Positions 44,145-51,350 of a DNA stretch of 64,000 bases are shown one piece after another (position 1 is the stretch's first letter; each line of letters starts with the position of its first letter). The DNA is taken from contig NZ_JAJONF010000006.1 in assembly GCF_021462265.1 (NCBI RefSeq), positions 186,001 through 250,000 of the forward strand, written 5' to 3'. The notes beneath the pieces are model-generated. The model worked only from the letters and a program-made list of their open reading frames with translations, searched no databases and had not been told where the DNA came from. The stretch comes from Streptomyces shenzhenensis. GTDB taxonomy: Bacteria; Actinomycetota; Actinomycetes; Streptomycetales; Streptomycetaceae. The position numbers were made by a program, and so were the translations under genes.

Positions 44145-45617
44145 CTACTCGACCCGCCGCAGCGCGTCCGCAGGCCGCAGCCTCGACGCGCGCCAGCCGC
44201 CGAACGCGCCCGCGATCAGGCCGCCGGCCACCGCGAGGCCCACCGCCAGGACGATCGTCGTGACGCTGACCGGGGCCGTGAGGGCGACCTCCAGGGTCTT
44301 GGCGGCCTGCCGGCCGGGACCGCCGCCGAAGCCGCCGCCACCACCGCCGCCGAACCCGCCACCACCGGCGCCACCACCACCGCCGCCGAGGGACGCCTCC
44401 AGCGTGGGGCTGATCGAGGTGACGACGTACGCGCCGGCCAGGCCGAGCGCGATACCGAGCGCACCGCCGACCAGACCGTTGACCATGGCCTCGCCGACGA
44501 CCTGCCGGGTGACCCGGCCGGACTTCCAGCCCAGCGCCTTCAGCGTGCCGAACTCACGGACGCGGCGGGAGACCGCCGAGGACGTGAGCAGGCCGGCGAC
44601 CAGGAACGCCGCCACGAGCACCGCGATGGACAGCCACTTGCCGACGTTGGTGGCGAGCGAGGACGCCGTGGACAGCGAGCCGGAGACCGTGTCCGCGAGG
44701 TCGGCGGAGGTGGTGACCGTAGTGCCGGAGACGTTGCTCTGGATGGTCTTCTTCACCGAGGAGATCTGCTTGGAGTCGGTCGCCTTGACGTAGATCGTGG
44801 TGACCTTGTTCTTCTCGTCGGCGAGCGTCTGCGCCTGCTTCAGCGGCATGTACAGGTTGGCGGCCGCGTCACCGCTGTCGGCCGTCGCGATGCCGATGAT
44901 CGTGAACTTGACCTTGTTGATGGTGACGGTCGAACCGACCTTGTACTTCTTCTGCTTGGCGTACGCCGAGTCGGCGACCAGCACCTTGGCGTTCGTCTCG
45001 GTGGTCTTGAAGGTACGGCCGCTGGTGATCTTCGACGAGGTCAGCGGGCCGATGCCGGTCCGGGTGACGTCGGTGCCGTAGACCGTGTACGAGTTGACGT
45101 CGAAGTTGGCGCCGCCGCCCCTGACCTCACCCTGCGGCTGGCCTTCGCCACCGCGGCCGAAGCCGCCGCCGTTTCCGCCGGACCCCGGGTTCTGCTGGAA
45201 CTGACCCCGGGTGAACTGGCCGCTGATCTTGACCACGTTGAGGTTCAGCCCGCCGACCGCGGTCGCGACGCCCTTCTGGTCGCCGACCTTGGTGACGGTG
45301 GTGGCGGCGAGGGTGGTGAAGCCCTGCACCACGACGCGGTCACTGCTCTGCGTGCTCGACGAGCCGTTGTTCTGCGCGTCGAAGTTGAAGCGGGGACGCT
45401 GGGAGGCGCCCGTGGACGCCGACGCGGCCTTGGTGACCGTCATGTCCGTACCCAGGCCGTACAGCGACTGGAGGACCTTGTCCTGCGCCTTGCCCATGCC
45501 GTTGGACACGGAGTTGACCACGATGACCAGTGCGATGCCCAGCGCGAGGCCGGAGGCGACGACGAGAGCCGCCTTTCTGCGGCGGCGCAGTTCGCGCCTC
45601 AGGTAGGTGAAGAACAT
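44145..45617 (-). CDS. ABC transporter permease (MacB/FtsX-like)
   Basis: A 490-aa FtsX-type permease: first helix at about 16-38 (ALVVASGLALGIALVIVVNS), an extracytoplasmic domain (about 40-330), then three C-terminal helices. Asn/Gly-rich stretches stand out: GSGGNGGGFGRGGEGQPQGE in the outer domain, and a Gly-rich stretch (about 404-440) before the last helix. A -10-like TACCTT 6 nt before the ATG and no ribosome site suggest a leaderless mRNA. Its partner ATPase is at 43182-43865. MacB-like systems with such permeases move peptides or lipids without themselves being pumps. Confidence 0.9.
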   Translation of the reverse strand: MFFTYLRRELRRRRKAALVVASGLALGIALVIVVNSVSNGMGKAQDKVLQSLYGLGTDMTVTKAASASTGASQRPRFNFDAQNNGSSSTQSSDRVVVQGFTTLAATTVTKVGDQKGVATAVGGLNLNVVKISGQFTRGQFQQNPGSGGNGGGFGRGGEGQPQGEVRGGGANFDVNSYTVYGTDVTRTGIGPLTSSKITSGRTFKTTETNAKVLVADSAYAKQKKYKVGSTVTINKVKFTIIGIATADSGDAAANLYMPLKQAQTLADEKNKVTTIYVKATDSKQISSVKKTIQSNVSGTTVTTSADLADTVSGSLSTASSLATNVGKWLSIAVLVAAFLVAGLLTSSAVSRRVREFGTLKALGWKSGRVTRQVVGEAMVNGLVGGALGIALGLAGAYVVTSISPTLEASLGGGGGGAGGGGFGGGGGGGFGGGPGRQAAKTLEVALTAPVSVTTIVLAVGLAVAGGLIAGAFGGWRASRLRPADALRRVE

Positions 45618-45893
45618 GACCGCAAGGTAGGGACGCACCGTGATGGCTCGATAAGGCCCAAATAAGAGATGCATGAGAAGGCTGTACGCGGGCCAGGAAC
45701 AGCCCCGCACCGGGCTGTCAGCACACTCCGCCACGCGGACACCCGGTCGGGCCCGGGCAGCCGACGCTCCGTCACCTCGGGGGTGCAGGCACCGGTTGAC
45801 CGGACGCGGAGGACGGCCGTCCCGGTGCTTCCGGATGGCAGCGGTTCCGGGCCGAGCAGGTCGTCGTCACCGCCCGCACGGCCTCCGTACCCC

Positions 45894-47372
45894 TCACGTG
45901 CCGGAGGTCCGCGACCTCTCGTCGTCGTGCCGGCAGGCGGCGAGGAGGAAGAGCCAGATCTCGCTGACGGTAGGGAAGCAGGCGATCGCGTGCCTGAGCC
46001 GTTTGAGCGGGACCTCGCCGGCGACCGCGATGGTGGCCGAGTGCAGGAGCTCGCTGACGCCCGGGCCGACGAAGGTGACTCCGAGGAGGACTTCCCTGTC
46101 GAGGTCGACGACCAGCCGGGCGTGGCCCTGGTAACCGTCGGCGTAGAGGTTGGCGCCTTGGGCCGCGTTGAAGTCGAGGTCGACGGTCCTGACGTGGTGG
46201 CCCGCGTCGACGGCCTGCTGGGCGGTCAGGCCCACCGCGCCCGCCTCCGGGTCGCTGAAGAAGACCTGGGGTACGGCGTGCTGGTCGGCGGTGGTGGCGT
46301 GGTCGCCCCAGGGCGCGTCGTCCAGCGGACGGCCGGCTGCGCGAGCACCGATGGCGTCGCCCGCTGTGCGGGCCTGGTACTTGCCCTGGTGGGTGAGCAG
46401 GGCGCGGTGGTTGACGTCGCCGAGGGCGTACAGCCAGTCGCCGTCGACTCCGGTGACCAGGCAGGTGGTGTCCACGTCCAGCCAGGAGCCGGGGGTGAGG
46501 CCGACCGTGTCCAGGCCGAGATCGTCCGTGGCCGGCGTCCGGCCGGTGGCGAACATGACCTCGTCGGCCTCCAGCCGGCTGCCGTCGTCGAGGGTGAGGG
46601 TGACCGGCCCCGCGGGGTCAGGGCGGTGCAGAGCGGCCACCCGCGCACCGATCCGGACGTCCACGCCCGCCTCGGTCAGGCCCTGGGCGACCAGTTCGCC
46701 GGCGAAGGGTTCCATGCGAGGGATCAGGCGGCGGCGCGCGAGCAGGGTGACATGTGAGCCGAGGCCCTGCCAGAGGGTGGCCATCTCGATGGCGACGCCG
46801 CCGCCCCCGACGATGACGAGGCGGGCGGGCACGGTGCTGGAGTCGGTGCCGTGCCGGTTGGTCCAGGGTCGGGCCTCCGCGATGCCCGGGATGTCGGGCA
46901 GCGCCGGTCGGCTGCCGGTGGCGACGGCCACCGCATGCCGGGCCACGAGGGACTGCCGGGTGCCGTCGTCCCGGGTGACGGTGACACGGCGGGGGCCGTC
47001 GAGGCGGCCGTGACCACGGAAGAGGTCGGCGCCGATGGACTTGACGAACAGGGCCTGGCCGGAGTCGTCCCAGTCGGTGACGTAGCGGTCGCGGCGGGCG
47101 AAGACCCCGTCGGTGTCGATCCGGCCGGTGACGGCCTGCCGCGCACCGTCCACACGCCGGGCATCGGCGACCGCGATGACCGGCCGTAGCAGCGCCTTGC
47201 TGGGCACGCACGCCCAGTAGGAGCATTCGCCGCCCACGAGTTCCCTTTCCACGACGGCTACGGAGAGACCGGCGGCGCGGGCACGGTCGGCGACGTTCTG
47301 GCCGACCGGCCCGGCGCCCAGCACGATCACGTCATAAGGGGTGTCCGCGTGGCTTTCGTGCGGTGCGCTCAT
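45894..47372 (-). CDS. Pyridine nucleotide-disulfide oxidoreductase-like FAD protein, class I, His missing
   Basis: A 492-aa flavoprotein. Seen: FAD motif DVIVLGAGPVGQNVADRA; redox pair CSYWAC (Cys50, Cys55) in GGECSYWACVPSKALLRP; NAD(P) loop VIVGGGGVAIEMATLW; late FAD motif WLYALGDVNHRALLTHQGKYQAR. The C-terminal motif that in glutathione reductase and lipoamide dehydrogenase is HPTxxE reads FPTVSE (residues 466-471), so the acid-base histidine is replaced by Phe. The related mercuric reductases also lack this His, but I see no metal-binding Cys pair at the C-terminus. Family membership is certain, the reaction is not. ATG at 47372 with GAGGAAG. Confidence 0.88.
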   Translation of the reverse strand: MSAPHESHADTPYDVIVLGAGPVGQNVADRARAAGLSVAVVERELVGGECSYWACVPSKALLRPVIAVADARRVDGARQAVTGRIDTDGVFARRDRYVTDWDDSGQALFVKSIGADLFRGHGRLDGPRRVTVTRDDGTRQSLVARHAVAVATGSRPALPDIPGIAEARPWTNRHGTDSSTVPARLVIVGGGGVAIEMATLWQGLGSHVTLLARRRLIPRMEPFAGELVAQGLTEAGVDVRIGARVAALHRPDPAGPVTLTLDDGSRLEADEVMFATGRTPATDDLGLDTVGLTPGSWLDVDTTCLVTGVDGDWLYALGDVNHRALLTHQGKYQARTAGDAIGARAAGRPLDDAPWGDHATTADQHAVPQVFFSDPEAGAVGLTAQQAVDAGHHVRTVDLDFNAAQGANLYADGYQGHARLVVDLDREVLLGVTFVGPGVSELLHSATIAVAGEVPLKRLRHAIACFPTVSEIWLFLLAACRHDDERSRTSGT

Positions 47373-47544
47373 GGTCTTCCTCGCATTCCTGGGAGTACCT
47401 GACGACGGTCGACGTCGTGCTGGTCACGGTGGTACCGATGCCGCTCGTCGGGCCTGGCCGGAGAAGCCGGCCCGTCGGGCGGGTCAGGGGGCGCGGCGCT
47501 CGGTCGTGGATGTGCGGGGTGACGCCGGCCGTTCGCTGCCGCTG

Positions 47545-47768
47545 TCGGCGTGCGGCCGTGCGCGGGTGGGCGGACTCGGCGTGCCGGACACGCTCCAGCC
47601 CCTCGGCGTCGGCCTCGGCGGCGTGTGCCCTGTGCAGGTGTGGCCGGAGAGGCAGTAGGTGCAATTGTCGTACTGGGCGGTAGCGATCGCCAGCCGCTCC
47701 CGCACGACAGAGGGGATCACGCCCCCGCCGAGGGGCTGGGGGTGGGCGCTGCGCTGGCTGACAGCCCT
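47545..47768 (-). pseudogene. Decayed AhpD / carboxymuconolactone decarboxylase family gene
   Basis: Reading the minus strand, one frame gives LGGGVIPSVVRERLAIATAQ then YDNCTYCLSGHTCTGH (47720 to about 47625), the conserved core of the CMD/AhpD family with its CxxC dithiol. A second frame then continues the family pattern as AAEADAEGLERVRHAESAHP (to about 47545). The break lies within 30 nt downstream of the CxxC, so a frameshift separates them. The N-terminal half of the family is missing: an in-frame stop precedes at 47769-47771. Other frames here give no better match. It lies upstream of the disulfide-type oxidoreductase on the same strand and may once have been its partner. Confidence 0.62.
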
Positions 47769-47838
47769 TCACGGACGGAAGCTTGAAGGGGGCCGACTTC
47801 CGTCGCCGGGTGCGGCGGCACCCCACCCACGACACGAC

Positions 47839-47919
47839 CTAACCGATTAAAGCTCCTTGACAGGTTAGCTGAGCCATGCTCGACTGAATCTAACCGGCAA
47901 AACTTCATTGAGAGGTTAG
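47839..47919 (+). promoter_or_regulatory. Two matching 30-bp dyad operators on a promoter
   Basis: Seen: two copies of a 30-bp element, 47839-47868 and 47890-47919, each starting CTAACCG and ending AGGTTAG, with TTGA just before the right arm. The start points are 51 bp apart, about five helical turns. TTGACA at 47857-47862 with TCGACT at 47880-47885 (17-bp spacer) makes a plausible promoter, so copy 1 covers -35 and copy 2 the start-point region. The hydrolase ATG begins 2 nt after copy 2. Inference: a repressor binds both copies cooperatively and controls the hydrolase, and maybe the divergent oxidoreductase as well. No regulator gene lies nearby. Confidence 0.72.
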
Positions 47920-47921
47920 AT

Positions 47922-48791
47922 ATGTCTTCAGCAGTCCATCACCGCACCGCCACAGTCAAGGGCCTCGAGGTCTTCTACCGGGAGGCCGGCGACCCCCAGG
48001 CACCCGTAGTCGTGCTGCTGCACGGCTTCCCGACCAGCTCGCACATGTTCCGCCACCTGATCCCGGCGCTCGCAGACCGTTACCGTGTGATCGCCCCCGA
48101 CCACGTCGGATTCGGGCAGTCCGCGATGCCCGCCCCGCAGGACTTCCCCTACACCTTCGACGCCCTCACCGACGTCACCTCCGGCCTGCTCCGGCAGTTG
48201 CGCATCGACCGGTTCGCGATGTACGTGCAGGACTACGGCGCCCCCATCGGCTGGCGACTCGCCCTCCAGGCGCCCGACCGCATCACCGCGATCATCACCC
48301 AGAACGGCAACGCCTACGAAGAGGGCTTCGTCAAGCCCTTCTGGGACGGCGTGTTCGCCTACGCCAAGGACCCGGGACCGGACACCGAAGCCCCCATGCG
48401 GGGTGCCCTGACCCCCGAGATCACCCGCTGGCAGTACGTGAACGGTGTCGCCGACCCCAGCCTGGTCAGCCCCGACAACTGGATCCACGACCAGGCGCTG
48501 CTGGACCGCCCCGGCAACGACGAGATCCAGCTCAAGCTCTTCGGCGACTATCCCACCAACGTGGACCTCTACCCGCAGGTCCACGAGTACTTCCGCGACT
48601 CACAGGTCCCGCTGCTGGCGGCCTGGGGGGCAGGCGACGAGATCTTCGGCCCGGCGGGCGCGGAGGCATTCCGCCAGGACCTCCCCGATGCCGAGATCCA
48701 CCTGATCGAGTCCGGGCACTTCGCCCTGGAGAGCCACCTTGAGACCATCACCGAGCACATCCGGGACTTCCTCGCCCGCGTCCTCGTCTGA
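47922..48791 (+). CDS. Alpha/beta hydrolase (haloalkane dehalogenase / epoxide hydrolase-like)
   Basis: A 289-aa enzyme. Oxyanion motif HGFPTSSHMFR (34-44), nucleophile elbow VQDYGAPIGWR with Asp104 rather than Ser, and the catalytic His in ESGHFALES near the C-terminus. An aspartate nucleophile means haloalkane dehalogenase, epoxide hydrolase or fluoroacetate dehalogenase chemistry; dehalogenases usually have Trp after the nucleophile (DWG) while DYG is more like epoxide hydrolases, so the substrate is open. ATG at 47922 preceded by GAGAGG that overlaps the second dyad, so repressor binding and translation would interfere. A strong hairpin follows. Confidence 0.9.
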   Translation: MSSAVHHRTATVKGLEVFYREAGDPQAPVVVLLHGFPTSSHMFRHLIPALADRYRVIAPDHVGFGQSAMPAPQDFPYTFDALTDVTSGLLRQLRIDRFAMYVQDYGAPIGWRLALQAPDRITAIITQNGNAYEEGFVKPFWDGVFAYAKDPGPDTEAPMRGALTPEITRWQYVNGVADPSLVSPDNWIHDQALLDRPGNDEIQLKLFGDYPTNVDLYPQVHEYFRDSQVPLLAAWGAGDEIFGPAGAEAFRQDLPDAEIHLIESGHFALESHLETITEHIRDFLARVLV

Positions 48792-48845
48792 CGCGCAGGA
48801 CGCCCGGCCGGCTGCGACCACATGGCCGCCTCCCACCGAGGACGC

Positions 48846-48881
48846 GGAAGGCGGCCGTCCCCCGGGGGGCGGCCGCCTTCC
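48846..48881 (+). terminator. Terminator between hydrolase and L,D-transpeptidase
   Basis: A perfect 12-bp arm (48846-48857 with 48870-48881), with the interior also self-complementary (CCCCC/GGGGG), giving one long stem of up to 17 bp. No T tract. It sits between convergent genes and can serve both. Confidence 0.85.
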
Positions 48882-48909
48882 GTGTGGTGTGCGGACGGTG
48901 TGCGGTGGC

Positions 48910-50154
48910 TCAGACGGCCGAACCGGCCTTCCACTCGGCCCAGCTCATGTTCCAGCCGTTGAGGCCGTTGTCGGGGGCCACGGTCTTGTCGCCCGTGTGG
49001 GAGACGACCACGACATCGCCGACGATCGAGTGCGTGTACATCCAGTAGGCCGGCGTGGTGGTGTCGTTGGCGCCCTTGGTGTCGGACAGGCCCACACAGC
49101 CGTGGCTGGTGTTCACGGAACCGAAGACGGACTTGGCGCCCCAGTAGTTGCCGTGCAGGAAGGTGCCGGAGCTGGTGAGGCGGATGGCGTGCGGCACGTC
49201 CTTGATGTCGTACTCGGCCTTGCCGTCGTTGTCGGTGAAGCCGACGGTCGTGCCGTTCATGCGCGTCTGCTTGTACTTCTCGGACATCACCATGATGCCC
49301 TCGTACGTCGTGTGCTCCGGCGAACCGGCCGAGATCGGTATGGTCTTGACGGTCTTGCCGTCCTCGGTGACCTTCATCTCCTTGGTCTTGGCGTCGACGT
49401 AGGAGATCTGGTTGCGCCCGATGTGGAAGGTGACCGTCTTCTGCTGGACGCCGTAGACCCCGGAGGCGCCCTCGACACCGTCGAGCGCGAGCTTCAGCGT
49501 GACGGTGGAGTTCTCCTTCCAGTAGGTCTCGGGACGGCAGTCCATGCGCTGGGTGGAGAACCAGTGGCAGGCGACCTCCTGGCCGCTGCTGGAGGTGACC
49601 GTGACGCCCTTCTGGACGGCGGCCTTGTCGGTGATCTGCTTGTCGAAGTTGATCGACACGGGCATGCCGACGCCGACGGTCGAACCGTCCTCGGGGGTGA
49701 AGGTGCCTATGAAGCTGTTGGCCGGGGAGACCGTGGTGAAGGTCGCGTTCTCGTGCGCGACCAGACCGGCGGAGTCCTTGGCCTCGGCGGCCACCTTGTA
49801 GGTGGTCGACCGCTCCAGCTGGGCGTCGGGCTTCCAGCTCGTCTTGTCCGCGGACAGGGTGCCGGGGACCGCCTTGCCGTCGGCGGTGGTCATCGTCACA
49901 CCGGTGAGGGAGCCCTTGCTGACGGTGACGGCGGCGGAGTTGTTGATGGACGCGCTGTCCGAGCCGTCCTTGGGTGTGATCCTGATGTCGGCCTGGGACG
50001 ACTTCCTGGCCGCCGCCGCGTCCGCCTGGGACTGCGAGTTCTCACCGCTGCCGGACGACTTGTCGTCGCCGCCGGAACACGCCGTGAGCACCAGTACACC
50101 GCCGAGCAGTGCGGACGCGGCCATCAGACCCTTGCGCCGCTTACTGTCCGTCAT
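48910..50154 (-). CDS. L,D-transpeptidase lipoprotein with Ig-like domains
   Basis: A 414-aa exported lipoprotein. Lipobox LTAC places the lipidated Cys at residue 26. Two Ig-like beta domains (about 50-270, the second with a Cys pair in VACHWFSTQRMDCRPE) lead to the YkuD catalytic domain with HGNYWG and the nucleophile motif SHGCVGLS. It makes 3-3 cross-links in peptidoglycan or attaches proteins, and resembles actinobacterial LdtMt2-like enzymes. The start at 50154 is chosen because GGAGAAG lies about 6 nt upstream; the open frame extends far upstream, but without a signal sequence. Downstream hairpin at 48846. Confidence 0.93.
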   Translation of the reverse strand: MTDSKRRKGLMAASALLGGVLVLTACSGGDDKSSGSGENSQSQADAAAARKSSQADIRITPKDGSDSASINNSAAVTVSKGSLTGVTMTTADGKAVPGTLSADKTSWKPDAQLERSTTYKVAAEAKDSAGLVAHENATFTTVSPANSFIGTFTPEDGSTVGVGMPVSINFDKQITDKAAVQKGVTVTSSSGQEVACHWFSTQRMDCRPETYWKENSTVTLKLALDGVEGASGVYGVQQKTVTFHIGRNQISYVDAKTKEMKVTEDGKTVKTIPISAGSPEHTTYEGIMVMSEKYKQTRMNGTTVGFTDNDGKAEYDIKDVPHAIRLTSSGTFLHGNYWGAKSVFGSVNTSHGCVGLSDTKGANDTTTPAYWMYTHSIVGDVVVVSHTGDKTVAPDNGLNGWNMSWAEWKAGSAV

Positions 50155-50377
50155 CACACGCTTCTCCATCGTTGCCGAGTCCGCGAACACACGAGAGTCC
50201 CCCGTCAAGAGACCTGAACGCCGCGGCCGTGTCGTCCCGTTCCACATTCTTCGGATCTGTGGGGCACACCACGTCCGCAGGGGCGGCCGGCGCGGAAGGG
50301 GCCGGGCCGCGCACCCTCTGAGACGACGAGACCCCGGACGGCGGTTGCCGCCCGGGGTCACCGGTTCCCCGGATCGC

Positions 50378-50731
50378 TCAGCCGATGCCGTCGTCGTCGC
50401 CGTCGTAGCCCTCGCCGTCGTCATCATCCTCGTCGAGATCCCAGTCCGGCGAATCCGGATCGTAGGAAATCCGCTCGCTGGACCAGGAGGCCTGCTGGAG
50501 TTCGACGCCGGGCACCTCGCTGACCAGGTCGAACGGGTCGACGAGATAGGCGAGCGCCTCGGCGGTGTCTTCCGTCACAGCGGTCTCGGCCCGCGTCCGC
50601 TCCTCGCCGGGCAGCTCGGGATCCTCGGCGATCCGCCGCAACGCGGCCTGGGTGACCTTGTCGTCGTCCTCCACCTCAAGGACCAGCTCCACCCGAAGCC
50701 GTACAAAACGTGATGTCTCTGGAGTGCTCAT
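50378..50731 (-). CDS. Small acidic protein of unknown function
   Basis: A 117-aa protein, first part RFVRLRVELVLEVEDDDKVTQAALRRIAED (strand-helix), then a C-terminal tail of almost only Asp/Glu/Gly (WDLDEDDDDGEGYDGDDDG). No membrane segment or signal. The acidic tail suggests a basic partner or calcium binding, but nothing more specific can be said. Divergent from the LADTG gene (109-bp gap), a conserved-looking arrangement. ATG 50731. Confidence 0.7.
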   Translation of the reverse strand: MSTPETSRFVRLRVELVLEVEDDDKVTQAALRRIAEDPELPGEERTRAETAVTEDTAEALAYLVDPFDLVSEVPGVELQQASWSSERISYDPDSPDWDLDEDDDDGEGYDGDDDGIG

Positions 50732-50840
50732 GGCGGGAGCGTACGGCCGAAACGTCCCGTGACTTTCCCGTGACCCTCGATTTTCACTAACATCGGCCCA
50801 CACGGCCAATTCGCCAGCGTCACAAGGGGATCGATATTCC

Positions 50841-51167
50841 GTGTCATCCGCTCGCCGCCCGTTGCTGACCGCCACCGCCGCAGGCACGCTCCTGTGCGCG
50901 CTGTGGTTCGTCCCGTCCGCCCACGCCTCCCAGGACGCCCCGGCGAGAACCGGCACGTCGGAGAGAGCGGCGAGTACGGCGACCCGCGTCACGCAGCAGG
51001 CCAGGGCGCTGTCCGAGGCCACCTCCGAGGCTGCCGGCGACGCCACCCAACTCGCCGACACCGGCAGCCCGGACACCACGCCCTACGTCATCGGCGGCAC
51101 CCTTTTCCTCGCGGTCGGCGCCGGCTTCGTGGTCTACTCGGTCCGCCGGGAACGCCTGGAGTTCTAG
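50841..51167 (+). CDS. Short sortase-anchored (LAxTG) surface protein
   Basis: A 108-aa protein: N-terminal signal peptide (about residues 1-29, cut after AHA), a 40-residue polar Ala/Thr/Glu stretch, then LADTG at 71-75, a hydrophobic helix (about 82-100) and the basic tail VRRERLEF. This is a complete sorting signal of the LAxTG type used by class E sortases in actinomycetes, so the mature product would be only about 44 residues, attached to the wall. No chaplin domain is present. GTG start at 50841 with AAGGGGA 10 nt upstream. Confidence 0.85.
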   Translation: MSSARRPLLTATAAGTLLCALWFVPSAHASQDAPARTGTSERAASTATRVTQQARALSEATSEAAGDATQLADTGSPDTTPYVIGGTLFLAVGAGFVVYSVRRERLEF

Positions 51168-51253
51168 GCGCGTCGGCCCCCCTTTGACCGGCGGGCCGAC
51201 CAGCGACCCACGAGCACGACCGGCGCCCGCCACGAGAGGCCCGGGAAAGCAAC

Positions 51254-51340
51254 CAGGGGCGCGGGGCTGTGCCGACATGCGGCTCCGCCGCGCGGGCGCG
51301 AGCAGCCCCCACGCGCCCGCGGCCGAGCAACCGCCCCACC
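51254..51340. repeat. Dispersed repeat, right-part copy
   Basis: AGGGGCGCGGGGCTGTG (51255) followed by CGACATGCGGCTCCGCCGCG matches, in this orientation, the copy at 60307-60356 and, as reverse complement, 54230-54276. It lies in the convergent gap between the LADTG gene and hutH. Confidence 0.8.
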
Positions 51341-51350
51341 CGCGGCCGAG

